Shown here: piece by piece, positions 1-8,090 of the stretch
Layout of the letters: each line of letters opens with the position of its first letter
How positions within the stretch are numbered: position 1 is the first letter of the stretch
Assembly: GCA_017450925.1 (NCBI GenBank)
Contig: JAFSSS010000039.1
Span: forward strand, 1 to 41,474
Length of the DNA stretch: 41,474 bases
From: Ruminococcus sp.
GTDB taxonomy: Bacteria; Bacillota; Clostridia; Oscillospirales; Ruminococcaceae
Reading direction: 5' to 3'
The notes under the pieces: model-generated
What the model was told of the DNA's origin: nothing
Seen by the model: only the letters and a program-made list of their open reading frames with translations
Database searches by the model: none
Program-made: the position numbers and the translations under genes

Positions 1-226
1 AACGCCTCTGCACATCATCTGCCGTGTCAAGCCTGCTTGACGACCGGCTTATCCGTCATGATCACCAACGTCATCAAAGATGACGTCAATTCTCCTTGAC
101 GTTGCGCAAAGCGAAGCACACTTCGCTCGCAAGCCTGCGTCTAATTTAGGCAATCTGACGAAAAGCTGTGCCTCAACGCCAGTTGAGGCTGCGCATACTG
201 ATGCACAGGGGTCGTGCGGTGTTGCC
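1..226. repeat. MITE-like element, copy 1 (left end outside the window)
   Basis: This non-coding repeat matches two other copies at 5054-5264 and 28557-28728. The right terminal inverted repeat, read on the plus strand as GGGTCGTGCGGTGTTGCC, ends at 226 and is followed by TATA. The first base of the window lies about 27 bases inside the left end, judging from the complete copies. Shared internal blocks include AACGCCTCTGCACATCATCTG and AATTTAGGCAATCTGACG. This copy carries extra sequence near 28-85 that the others lack. It has no transposase gene, so it would be non-autonomous. The open frame across it is not a gene. Confidence 0.85.
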
Positions 227-373
227 TATACAATTACATTATACCATATCCGGGAGGAAAAATCTACAAAAGCACCGAAGTTTTTTGCCGTGATTTTATA
301 CAAAATCGTTTGTGGATATTGCACAAAATAACGTTTTCGCAATCGTGCATTTTTCCTTATCCGTACAAATAAG

Positions 374-530
374 CAGCCCGCAGGGCGCGGCCATGCCCGT
401 TCGGGCGCTGCAGAGAGTTTCTGAATACGCGATCACGCATTGTCAGAACAGACTGCCGCATCCGAACGGACATACCGCGCCCCACGGGCGCTCCTTCTAT
501 TATCAGCTGTCGATCATCAACTGTAAAACG
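374..530. repeat. Nested palindromic repeat, copy A
   Basis: This is a member of a family of nested inverted repeats also seen at 7748-8090, 17745-17890 and 39439-39686. The inner pair of arms carries ATGCCCGTTCGGGCGC against a degenerate match near 470. The outer right arm reads GGGCGCTCCTT followed by TATTATCAGCTGTCGATCATC. The left outer arm is eroded. It lies directly downstream of the stop codon of the ABC ATPase gene on the minus strand and may also act as a transcript end. Positions 227-373 are AT-rich, and I see no gene there. Confidence 0.6.
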
Positions 531-544
531 CAGTCCCGGAGGCT

Positions 545-1210
545 TCAGACCACTATCCTTCCGTCGCTGATCTCGATGACCCTTTCGCACTGCTCCGCCA
601 CCTTCGGGTCGTGGGTGACGATGACCACCGTCCGCCCCTGCTCGTTGAGGGAGCGGAACAGCTCCATTATCTCCGCAGAGGTCTTGCTGTCCAGCGCACC
701 TGTCGGCTCGTCGGCGAGTATCATCGCCGGCTCGTTGACGATAGCCCGGGCGATAGCCACCCTCTGCTTCTGCCCGCCGGAGAGCTTATTGCAGGGCTTT
801 TTCGCCAGCTCCTCGATGCCCACGGAGCGCAGGGCGGCAAGGGCTTTTTCCTTTTTGCCGCGCACCTTTCTGCGGGAGAAATTCAGCGGTATCATCACGT
901 TTTCAAGGGCGGTGAAATCCTCCACAAGGGCGAAATCCTGCATCACCATGCCGATCTTCTCGTTGCGTATCTTCGCATACTGACGTTCGGAAAGGTCTTT
1001 TACGAGAGTACCGTCGATGCTGTATTCACCGTCCTGGTAGCTGTCGATGCAGGCAAGGATGTGCAGAAGCGTTGACTTCCCCGCTCCCGATTTTCCGATG
1101 ACCGCCACCATTTCGCCGTCCTTGATCTCGGCAGAGATGCCGTGCAGAGCCTCGAACTCGTTGGCTTTCTCCGGGTTGTATATCTTGACTATGTTTTTCA
1201 GCTTTACCAT
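545..1210 (-). CDS. ABC transporter ATP-binding protein, MacB/LolD-like
   Basis: This 221-residue ATPase powers an ABC system that probably moves a peptide, lipid or lipoprotein substrate, or acts mechanically in the envelope. Visible motifs are Walker A GKSGAGKST, a Q-loop in VMQDFALVEDF, the signature LSGGQKQR, Walker B ILADEPTGALDS and an H-loop in VIVTHD. The Walker B form LADEPTGALD is typical of the LolD/MacB/FtsE group. An in-frame ATG two codons upstream lies only two bases after AGGAGG, so I chose the second ATG (AGGAGG, then 8 bases). It is last in a minus-strand operon, 12 bases after an FtsX-like permease, which is its likely partner. Confidence 0.93.
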   Translation of the reverse strand: MVKLKNIVKIYNPEKANEFEALHGISAEIKDGEMVAVIGKSGAGKSTLLHILACIDSYQDGEYSIDGTLVKDLSERQYAKIRNEKIGMVMQDFALVEDFTALENVMIPLNFSRRKVRGKKEKALAALRSVGIEELAKKPCNKLSGGQKQRVAIARAIVNEPAMILADEPTGALDSKTSAEIMELFRSLNEQGRTVVIVTHDPKVAEQCERVIEISDGRIVV

Positions 1211-1222
1211 TTTCATATCCTC

Positions 1223-2503
1223 CTATTCCTCTGCCGTTTCGGTAAGCAGCTCGCGGGGGTCTGCTTTGGATATAAGCACCGTCGGTGCGGCTGCGCTTAT
1301 CAGCACTGCTCCGAGGATCATCCCGGCGGACATCAGCAGGTTGTTCGTTCTGAACACAAAGCCGAATTTGTCTGAAAGCCGGCTGTATGTGAACACCAGC
1401 GTTGCCGCTGTCGATGCGATGACTGCGATGATCCCGGTGATGACCGTCTGCCCGACGGACACCGCTATGCAGCTGCCCTTTGTCGCTCCGCAGCAGTAGA
1501 AAATGCTTAACTTTTTCAGCATTGTCTTCGTGCCGATGACCGAGCAGCTCACAATGCCTATCAGCACGATCACCCCGAAAACCGCCACCGCCGGCAGCAG
1601 CTTTCTGAAATTGTCCTCCAGCTTGTTGCGGCTGTTTTCAAGTATCAGACTGTTATCGGTCACAGTATAGCCGTTCTTCTGGAGCGCTGCTTTTGCAGCA
1701 TCGTATTCCTCGTCGGAGACATCATTTCTGAAGCTCACAAGGCTTGTCATATCATCATTGACCAGCTCACCTGCGGCATGACAGCGGTCAAGCTCGCTCT
1801 GACAGGTATAGCAGAAAAACTGATCCCGATAGTAGCTGCTGTCGTAATTCATATACATATTTTCATAGCTCATATCATAGCTGTAGCTGAAATGCATAAT
1901 GTATGTGGGGTCGGTGAGGACGGCTGATATCTTGATGTCCAGATCTGCTCCGAGGCTTACCGTCCCGTCGCTGCTGTCACTGGTCTGCTGCGGAAGGGTC
2001 ACGGTATCTCCCGCCTTATAACCCTTGGTGTTCGGGGTTATTATCACCCGCAGAGCATCATCGGTGCTGCTGCTTTTGAAAAGCCGCCCCTCTGAGACAG
2101 GCAGCCGCAGCTTGTCGAAAACATCATCGGGCAGAACGGTGATATCGAACTCTCCGATAAAGAAATGCCGGAGCGTCATAACGTCAACATCCTTCAGCAG
2201 ATCACTGATCTTCGGATGCTCTGCAGGAGCAGAAGCATCATCGGTGATGATGACTGTTCCGTCCTCGGAACGGTATTCGGCCGGGTCATTAACCGGCGGG
2301 GGCAGCATCGGCGCCTCCTGCACAACAAAGCCCTGTCTTTCAATATATCCGGCCACAGGCTCGTAGAGCATCGTTTTGCTGTTATACTGTCCGAGGGCAA
2401 AATTCGCGGCAAAGATAAGAATGAACAGCTCAAATGCTATAAACAGGCTCATGCCCGGCTTTGACAGGAATATCATAAGGCTGTAATACAGCTTGTTTTT
2501 CAT
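1223..2503 (-). CDS. FtsX/MacB-type ABC permease
   Basis: This 426-residue membrane protein has one N-terminal transmembrane helix (about residues 18-40), a large extracytoplasmic domain (about 45-300) rich in Asp and Tyr, and three C-terminal helices (about 305-415). That is the usual MacB/FtsX-like layout. The start follows AAAGGAGG and overlaps the stop of the upstream gene as ATGA, which suggests translational coupling. With the adjacent ATPase it should form a type VII ABC system, a family that does not transport through a classic channel but drives lipoprotein or peptide handling or cell-wall enzyme control. The substrate cannot be read from the sequence. Confidence 0.85.
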   Translation of the reverse strand: MKNKLYYSLMIFLSKPGMSLFIAFELFILIFAANFALGQYNSKTMLYEPVAGYIERQGFVVQEAPMLPPPVNDPAEYRSEDGTVIITDDASAPAEHPKISDLLKDVDVMTLRHFFIGEFDITVLPDDVFDKLRLPVSEGRLFKSSSTDDALRVIITPNTKGYKAGDTVTLPQQTSDSSDGTVSLGADLDIKISAVLTDPTYIMHFSYSYDMSYENMYMNYDSSYYRDQFFCYTCQSELDRCHAAGELVNDDMTSLVSFRNDVSDEEYDAAKAALQKNGYTVTDNSLILENSRNKLEDNFRKLLPAVAVFGVIVLIGIVSCSVIGTKTMLKKLSIFYCCGATKGSCIAVSVGQTVITGIIAVIASTAATLVFTYSRLSDKFGFVFRTNNLLMSAGMILGAVLISAAAPTVLISKADPRELLTETAEE

Positions 2504-3546
2504 GTTGCCCCCTCCTTTCCTGCCGAAATCGCCCTGCGGATATCCGGCGAGATCAGCAGCATCAGTATCAGCGCCGAGCCGACTGCAAATATCGCAAAGG
2601 TCATCAGATATACCTTAACGGAATAGTAGTCCTCAAAGCCGGGATAAAAGTTTAGCAGCAGCCGGAAAAGCCCCAGTCTGAACATAAGGAACGCTGTCAG
2701 ATATCCTGCGATAAGCTCGATCAGATTTTCGATCAGAAAGATATTTTTCACCATGTCCGTCGTTGCTCCGCAAGAAGTGAGTATCCGTATCTGCTTTTTA
2801 CGAAGTCCGACTATGTAGCGAAAATACATTGCAAGGTTCATCACCGCGATCATCACTATGACAAAGGCGTAAGCGTAGAAGGTGTTGTTTTGCTGCTTCT
2901 CCATAAGGTCGATCGGTTTCGGGGAATATTCGACATTCGCGTTAAAGATCTCTTTTGCTTTTTGATTTATATAGTCAACCTTTTCTGATGTCGGTTTGCT
3001 GATGATATCCATTCTGATCTCAGTTGCTACAGCAGCCTCCGGCACATCCGGCAGATTCAACCCCAAATCGTAAGCCATACCTCCGTCATGGAGCTTAAAC
3101 CCTCTTCCGTCCTCTTTGATCTCCGCAACTTCAAATTCCACACCGCAGATCATCACTTTGCCGTTTTCAAGGAGTTCCATTGAACCGTCGTTCAAAACGC
3201 AGCAATGCGGTCTTCCACCCGAAATCGGACTTGCGTTACATATCCGTTCCCTGCCGTATTTATCCTTAACTTGCAGCTTGAAATCAATGTTTTTGATATC
3301 GCCGTGCATACTCTCGATAAACTCTTTCGATTTATCCGCGATACCGGTGACATTGTTGAGCGAATATTTGTAAAAGAACATACCGCTTTCCCGGTCAACA
3401 TTGTCATCCTGCATTTTCATAACAAGGCCGTATGAAAACAGAATGCAAAGCGCCGCCGCGATCTCCGATATAAAGATCAGCAGGAAAATGCCCAAGTGGT
3501 TTTTGACGAGGCTCTTTATATTCAGCCCCACATATTTCACAAGCAT
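2500..3546 (-). CDS. FtsX-like membrane subunit, tandem duplicate B
   Basis: This 348-residue protein has one N-terminal helix within FLLIFISEIAAALCILFSYG, an extracytoplasmic domain (about residues 45-215) and three C-terminal helices. Its C-terminal 130 or so residues and its N-terminal helix are almost identical, also at DNA level, to the neighbouring gene at 3567-4598, while the domain between them differs strongly. I chose the ATG that follows GGAGG by 7 bases and that aligns with the start of the duplicate. An upstream in-frame ATG overlaps the previous stop but has no proper ribosome-binding site. It probably pairs with the other permeases and the single ATPase of this operon. Confidence 0.82.
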   Translation of the reverse strand: MLVKYVGLNIKSLVKNHLGIFLLIFISEIAAALCILFSYGLVMKMQDDNVDRESGMFFYKYSLNNVTGIADKSKEFIESMHGDIKNIDFKLQVKDKYGRERICNASPISGGRPHCCVLNDGSMELLENGKVMICGVEFEVAEIKEDGRGFKLHDGGMAYDLGLNLPDVPEAAVATEIRMDIISKPTSEKVDYINQKAKEIFNANVEYSPKPIDLMEKQQNNTFYAYAFVIVMIAVMNLAMYFRYIVGLRKKQIRILTSCGATTDMVKNIFLIENLIELIAGYLTAFLMFRLGLFRLLLNFYPGFEDYYSVKVYLMTFAIFAVGSALILMLLISPDIRRAISAGKEGAT

Positions 3547-3566
3547 AGCTTCACCTCCGATTTTTT

Positions 3567-4598
3567 TCATTTCTCCTTCCCCGCCGAGACCGCCCTGCGG
3601 ATATCCGGCGAGATCAGCAGCATCAGTATCAGCGCCGAGCCGACTGCAAATATCGCAAAGGTCATCAGATACACCTTGCCGGAATAGTAGTCCTCAAAGC
3701 CGGGATAAAAGTTTAGCAGCAGCCGGAAAAGCCCCAGTCTGAACACAAGGAACGCTGTCAGATATCCTGCGATAAGCTCGATCAGATTTTCGATCAGAAA
3801 GATATTTTTCACCATGTCCGTCGTTGCTCCGCAAGCAGTGAGTATCCGTATCTGCTTTTTCCGCAGTCCGACTATGTAGCGAAAATACATTGCAAGGTTC
3901 ATCACCGCGATCATCACTATGACAAAGGCGTAAGCATAAAAGGTGTTGTTCTGCTGCTTCTCCATAAGGTCTGCGGGCTTTGGATTATATAAAGGAGTTC
4001 CGCCGAAAATGCGGGCAGCAACAGAATTGATATAGTCAACAGTCTCGGCGGTGGGTCTTATCTCCGGCTTTAGCTTTATATCCAATCGCAGCCCCTGCAT
4101 ATCATCGGTGAGCAGTATCTCGGGTATTTTAAAATCACTGATGATATGATGATTATCACAAAGCTCAATAACCTTGCAATCTTTCCCGTTAAGCTTGACA
4201 CTGCCGTTTTTGATAAGATGACCTAACTCATCAAGCACATATATACCTGTCTGGTCAAGCATCTGACCGGGAGAATCCGGGATTATCCAAGCCTTATGCG
4301 TAACGCCGTTTTCATCTTTTACCTCGATCATTGCATCATAGCTTGAAATATCATTTATCATTACGTTTTTCAGCTCCCCAAACCGCTCCCTAAGGCCGGC
4401 TGTTCCGGGGAGTTCATAGCTGTAAAAGGAAGCCGTTCTCTCCTGCTCTCTGCCGTCATCCTGCATTTTCATAACAAGACCGTATGAAAACAGAATACAC
4501 AAGGCAGCCGCGATCTCCGATATAAAGATCAGCAGGAAAATGCCCAAGCGGTTTTTCAGCAAGCTGCGGATATTCAGAGCAGCATAGTGAAACAGCAT
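3567..4598 (-). CDS. FtsX-like membrane subunit, tandem duplicate A
   Basis: This 343-residue protein has the same plan as its downstream duplicate: a start of the form MLxxYxxLNIxSLxKN, one N-terminal helix, a divergent extracytoplasmic domain (about residues 45-210), then the shared segment MEKQQNNTFYAYAFVIVMIA and three helices to the C-terminus. The start was chosen from GGAGGTGACAGA just upstream and from the alignment with the duplicate. It lies between the lipoprotein pseudogene and duplicate B. Three membrane subunits with one ATPase is unusual and suggests alternative heteromeric pairings or variation of the outer domain (inference). Confidence 0.82.
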   Translation of the reverse strand: MLFHYAALNIRSLLKNRLGIFLLIFISEIAAALCILFSYGLVMKMQDDGREQERTASFYSYELPGTAGLRERFGELKNVMINDISSYDAMIEVKDENGVTHKAWIIPDSPGQMLDQTGIYVLDELGHLIKNGSVKLNGKDCKVIELCDNHHIISDFKIPEILLTDDMQGLRLDIKLKPEIRPTAETVDYINSVAARIFGGTPLYNPKPADLMEKQQNNTFYAYAFVIVMIAVMNLAMYFRYIVGLRKKQIRILTACGATTDMVKNIFLIENLIELIAGYLTAFLVFRLGLFRLLLNFYPGFEDYYSGKVYLMTFAIFAVGSALILMLLISPDIRRAVSAGKEK

Positions 4599-4634
4599 TC
4601 TGTCACCTCCGATCATTTCAGCCGGCAGGCCGCC

Positions 4635-6019
4635 TTAGGGCTGGAAATATGTCACCCTGCCTGTCTGCGCGTCGATCAGCGCATAATGCTCTCTCAAGGG
4701 CTGCAGGTCAAAGGACAGCAGCCAGCAGGGGGTCATGGTCACGCGGCTGTTGTCGCCCTTGGGGGCATCCTCCGGGAACACCGGCAGATAAGTCAGATCA
4801 AGCCGCCGCGCAGTGAGATCGAGATATTCCGCCAGCTCACGGCCGGCAGCTTCAACGGCATAGTCGGGAGAGATGATGCTCTCCGCCGCCGACAGCTTCT
4901 CCGTTTCTTCATAGGTAGAGGTCAGCAGCAGCGAACACAGCCTCCCCGGCGCATCAAAGACCGCCGCATTGCTCTCCACAAGGCTGTATCTGAGATCCGG
5001 CGCCTCGCCGTTTTTTGTGTTGTAAGCAAGGTTGAATACGGGTATTCCCTTAAGGCAACACCGCACGACCCGCGGCTAACGCCTCTGCACATCATCTGCT
5101 TGCCAGCTTTCCGTCATATTACCCAAATTCTCCTTGACTTTGCGCAAAGCGAAGCACACTTCGCTCGCAAGCCTGCGTCGAATTTAGGCAATCTGACGAA
5201 AAGCTGTGCCTCAACGCCAGTTGAGGTTGCGCATACTGATGCACAGGGGTCGTGCGGTGTTGCCTTAAAGCAGGAGCTGTAGGTCATCACCACCGTGTTT
5301 TTTGTCCCTCTCGCCTCGCTGGTAAGAGAAGCCGCCGCAAACGGGCGGTATTCAAAGCCCAGCGCCGCAAGGCCGTCAATAAACCCCGCGTTCATATCCG
5401 CAAGGCTCTTCACCGTGTCCTCGCCGCTCTCAAAGGCAAGGGGACTGTCTGCAAAGGCATCGGTGACTTCATACACCTGCTCTGCCCTGTCATCGTTTGA
5501 ATATGTCCTGCCGGCATTTTCCGCCGAGAGGTCCTGTATGAACAGTGATTTCTCCGCAACGATCAGCTTGACGCCGTCCTGCTCGCAGACGGCCTTCACC
5601 GGGTCGTCCGGCTGACTGCTCAGGGCAAGCTTGGATGCATCCAGCCCCTCGCCGAAATACGCCCTTGCGACTGCCTCTGCGTTATCTGAAAGGTCAGTCC
5701 TTTTGGCGGCGGCATACACTCCCAGCTCCGGGGCATCCGCCGCGTTGACGGAAAAGGTGTCGGCAAATTTCAGATTGTCGTACTTCCTGCCCTTTATCCT
5801 TTCGGCGGCGGCAGCATCGGCGGCCTTAAGCTCTGACGGGCTTATTCTTTCCGTTACCTGCTCCCCGCCCGGAGCGGGCTCGGAGACTTCAGCGCTTTCA
5901 GTGCGCTCTGCGCTGTCGGAACGCTCTGAACCTTCGGAGCGGCTGACAACATCCCCGGGAGCATCTGCGCAGGCAGCAAGCAGCAGCGCTGCTGCAAGAA
6001 TAACGATAGCTTTTTTCAT
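4635..6019 (-). pseudogene. Lipoprotein gene interrupted by a MITE-like element
   Basis: The 5' part (6019 down to about 5269) encodes a lipoprotein signal MKKAIVILAAALLLAACAD with lipobox LAAC, followed by a low-complexity Ser/Glu linker and a region starting ISPSEL, as in the lipoprotein at 9090-10346. The 3' part (about 5049 down to 4635) encodes the end of the same protein, starting KGIPVFNLAY and finishing with P-C-W and IDAQTGRV, the family's terminal motif. Between them lies a 211-bp repeat flanked by TTAA on both sides. Removing it with one TTAA rejoins the frames as ...SSCF-KGIPV. Insert plus TSD is 215 bp, not a multiple of three, so the gene is broken. Start supported by AAAGGAG. 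Other family members may compensate. Confidence 0.88.
5054..5264. repeat. MITE-like element, copy 2 (complete, 211 bp, TTAA target duplication)
   Basis: Perfect 18-bp terminal inverted repeats GGCAACACCGCACGACCC bound this copy, and TTAA stands on both sides (5050-5053 and 5265-5268). It sits inside a lipoprotein gene and breaks it, which gives a clear insertion event with a reconstructible empty site. Subterminal segments (CTCTGCACATCATC and its near complement by the right end) extend the inverted repeat imperfectly. It has no coding capacity. The TTAA target recalls the piggyBac superfamily and some bacterial MITEs, but I cannot assign a parent transposase. Confidence 0.93.
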
Positions 6020-6224
6020 AGTGTTTCTCCTTTCTTTTTAGCAGCTTGATTTTCCGTACCACTTGTGCATTGATTACATTTTCCGCATTTCATATTTGTT
6101 TGTTCCTACAATAATGGTTACAGTTTGATGAACGTTCTGCCAAATCCCGGCCTTTCTGTTGTATAATAGCATTGGGAGCATAAGCCCCCGCAGACAGAGA
6201 TACAAAGAAAGGACAGCAGCAGAA

Positions 6225-7307
6225 ATGAAAAGGATAAGCTTATTCGGGGCAGCCGTCGCCCTGCTGACAGCGGTGATAGCTGCCGGCAGCGGGGTCGCAC
6301 TGTACCGCTTTTTCTCAACGGACAGTTCAATGATAGGCAAGGAGGAGGACAAGCTTTCCGGCTACAGCAGCCGTGACGTGAACGTGATGCTCACCCGCCC
6401 CGAGGGCTGGAAGCAGATAGCCACCCGCAGTCTCCTTACCTACGAGGATTTTGCCGGCATCGACGGCTCCACCGCCACCGTACCCATTACAGCAGAGCTG
6501 GCAAGGCAGTTCTGCGGCGCCTCCGATGACCCGAATGCAAACCCCGGGAAGAATTACGTCGGCTCCTTTGTTAATCACAACAAGACCGATGTGGCCTATG
6601 ATAATCTTATACAGAAAAGCGGCAACGAGATATGCTGGTTCAACGGCGAAACGGATATTGTTACCCGCAGGCCTGTGGGACTGGTCATAGCCACTCCCCC
6701 CTCTGCCGACGAAAACAACACAGCGCAGCGCCTCGGCGTTACCCTCGAAACAGAGCCGGTGGCACTGGACGGCTTTGTGTTCATCACCCATAAGGACAAC
6801 CCTGTAGATAGTCTGACAGTTCAGCAGATAAAGGACATCTACAGCGGCAGGATAACCAACTGGAAGGAGGTCGGCGGCAGGGACGAGAAGATCAGACCCT
6901 TTCAGCGGACGAAAAATTCCGGCAGCCAGACCGCCATGGAGGAGCTGGTGATGCAGGGCGAGCCTCTTACCGATGCGCCGAAGGTCTTTGTTGCACAGGG
7001 CATGGGCGAGCTTATCGACAGGGTCGCAGAGTACGAAAACGAGACCGCCGCTATCGGCTACACCTACGAATACTACATAAACAATCTCTACAAAAGCCCG
7101 GATATCAAGGTACTGCGGGTGGAGGGCGTCGCCCCCGGCAATGAAAGCTTTGCCTCAAAGGAATATCCCTTCACCACCGCCTATTACGCCGTCATCCGCG
7201 CCGACGAACCGCAGGACAGCGTCTATCGCAAGGTGCGGGACTATCTTCTGACTGACGAGGGGCAGGAGATCATCCGGCTTGCGGGCTACTGCCCGGTAAA
7301 GGGGTGA
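6225..7307 (+). CDS. PstS-like substrate-binding protein, membrane-anchored
   Basis: This 360-residue protein begins with a hydrophobic N-terminal anchor or signal (about residues 5-28) without a lipobox cysteine. It continues with a PBP2 phosphate-binding-like fold: the segment FAGIDGSTATVPIT resembles the PstS ligand loop, ITNWKEVGG is the classic PstS strand-loop, and PFQRTKNSGSQTAMEE matches the second phosphate-contact region. No pstC, pstA or pstB gene follows, so a stand-alone sensing role or another ligand is possible. The start was chosen at ATG 6225 after a GAAAGGA box with rather long spacing. A TATAAT at 6162-6167 may be the -10, but I see no good -35. A small membrane protein gene follows after 6 bases. 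Confidence 0.82.
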   Translation: MKRISLFGAAVALLTAVIAAGSGVALYRFFSTDSSMIGKEEDKLSGYSSRDVNVMLTRPEGWKQIATRSLLTYEDFAGIDGSTATVPITAELARQFCGASDDPNANPGKNYVGSFVNHNKTDVAYDNLIQKSGNEICWFNGETDIVTRRPVGLVIATPPSADENNTAQRLGVTLETEPVALDGFVFITHKDNPVDSLTVQQIKDIYSGRITNWKEVGGRDEKIRPFQRTKNSGSQTAMEELVMQGEPLTDAPKVFVAQGMGELIDRVAEYENETAAIGYTYEYYINNLYKSPDIKVLRVEGVAPGNESFASKEYPFTTAYYAVIRADEPQDSVYRKVRDYLLTDEGQEIIRLAGYCPVKG

Positions 7308-7313
7308 GAGCGT

Positions 7314-7751
7314 ATGGATAAAATGTACCGCTCCGGCAGGCGGCTCATCAAGGCGGCTGTGATGCTGCGGCTGCTGTTCAACGCCGCCCTCGTAATAAAG
7401 CTGGCAGTCTCCTTTGCCGATCAGACAGAAAACCTCTACAGGATAGAGACCGGCAATGACGGCCTGCCGATAGTTATCGCCGCGATGCTGACCGACACCC
7501 TGCTGACTGCTCTGTGGGCGTGGAACTATATGTTCCACCGCATTCATCGGACGGTCTATATCCTTTTGGGCTGGATGATGTATTACTATTACCTCACGGT
7601 CCTGCTCCACCCTCACGGCTTAGGCTCGCTGGCCGTCTTCGTGGTGGTGATGCCGTTCCTGCTGCTGGTGGGAGCTATCCCCTTTGTTATGTGCAGCGCC
7701 GGACACAGGATGACCGTCAAGGCACAGTCCGAAAACAAAGCTGACAGCTGA
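7314..7751 (+). CDS. Small integral membrane protein of unknown function
   Basis: This 145-residue protein has about four hydrophobic helices (roughly residues 13-32, 50-68, 78-97 and 104-125) and basic ends. I do not recognise a family. It starts 6 bases after the PstS-like gene and is very likely co-transcribed and perhaps a partner of it. Its stop codon TGA lies in the first bases of the palindromic repeat at 7748-8090, so the last residues (about ADS) may derive from that element. Confidence 0.7.
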   Translation: MDKMYRSGRRLIKAAVMLRLLFNAALVIKLAVSFADQTENLYRIETGNDGLPIVIAAMLTDTLLTALWAWNYMFHRIHRTVYILLGWMMYYYYLTVLLHPHGLGSLAVFVVVMPFLLLVGAIPFVMCSAGHRMTVKAQSENKADS

Positions 7752-8090
7752 CAGCGGACAGTTGATAATGGATAGCTGATAATAAAAAGGAGCGCCTTCG
7801 GCGCGGAAGCGAACGGAACATTTGCGTAGCCCATTTCGGGCGCGGCGGAGAATGTGATAATGCACAGTGTCATTTTTACACATCCTCTGCCGCGCCCGAA
7901 TGGGCATTTTTTTGCTGCTGCAGTATCACCCTTACAAAATTCATTTTCACCTATATATACAACACAGCAGAGAGAAAATCCGCAAACGGAATGTGTATAA
8001 ATAATGAACCGCATTTGAACATTTCTGTCCGAATGGGTACTCCTTTTACTATCAGCTGTCCATTATAAACTGTCAACTGTCAATTGATAA
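7748..8090. repeat. Nested palindromic repeat, copy B, between convergent genes
   Basis: The outer arms are GGACAGTTGATAATGGATAG (left) and, near the right end, the complement of a similar string through TCAGCTGTCCATTATAAAC. An inner pair, GCCCATTTCGGGCGCGGC against GCCGCGCCCGAATGGGC, brackets about 43 bases. A further stretch of about 140 AT-rich bases of unknown nature follows the inner hairpin. It fills the gap between two convergent genes and contains the stop codons of both, at 7749-7751 on plus and 8080-8082 on minus. It could serve as a bidirectional transcript end. I see no gene in it. Confidence 0.75.

Noticed and set aside
4587-5282. Open frame running through the MITE-like element on the plus strand
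   Set aside because: It crosses a mobile repeat and is antisense to a lipoprotein pseudogene. The similar frame at 80-331 is made only of the same repeat.
6225-7307. Phosphate-uptake (pst) operon
   Set aside because: Only a PstS-like protein is present. The next gene is an unrelated small membrane protein, and no PstC, PstA, PstB or PhoU is seen.
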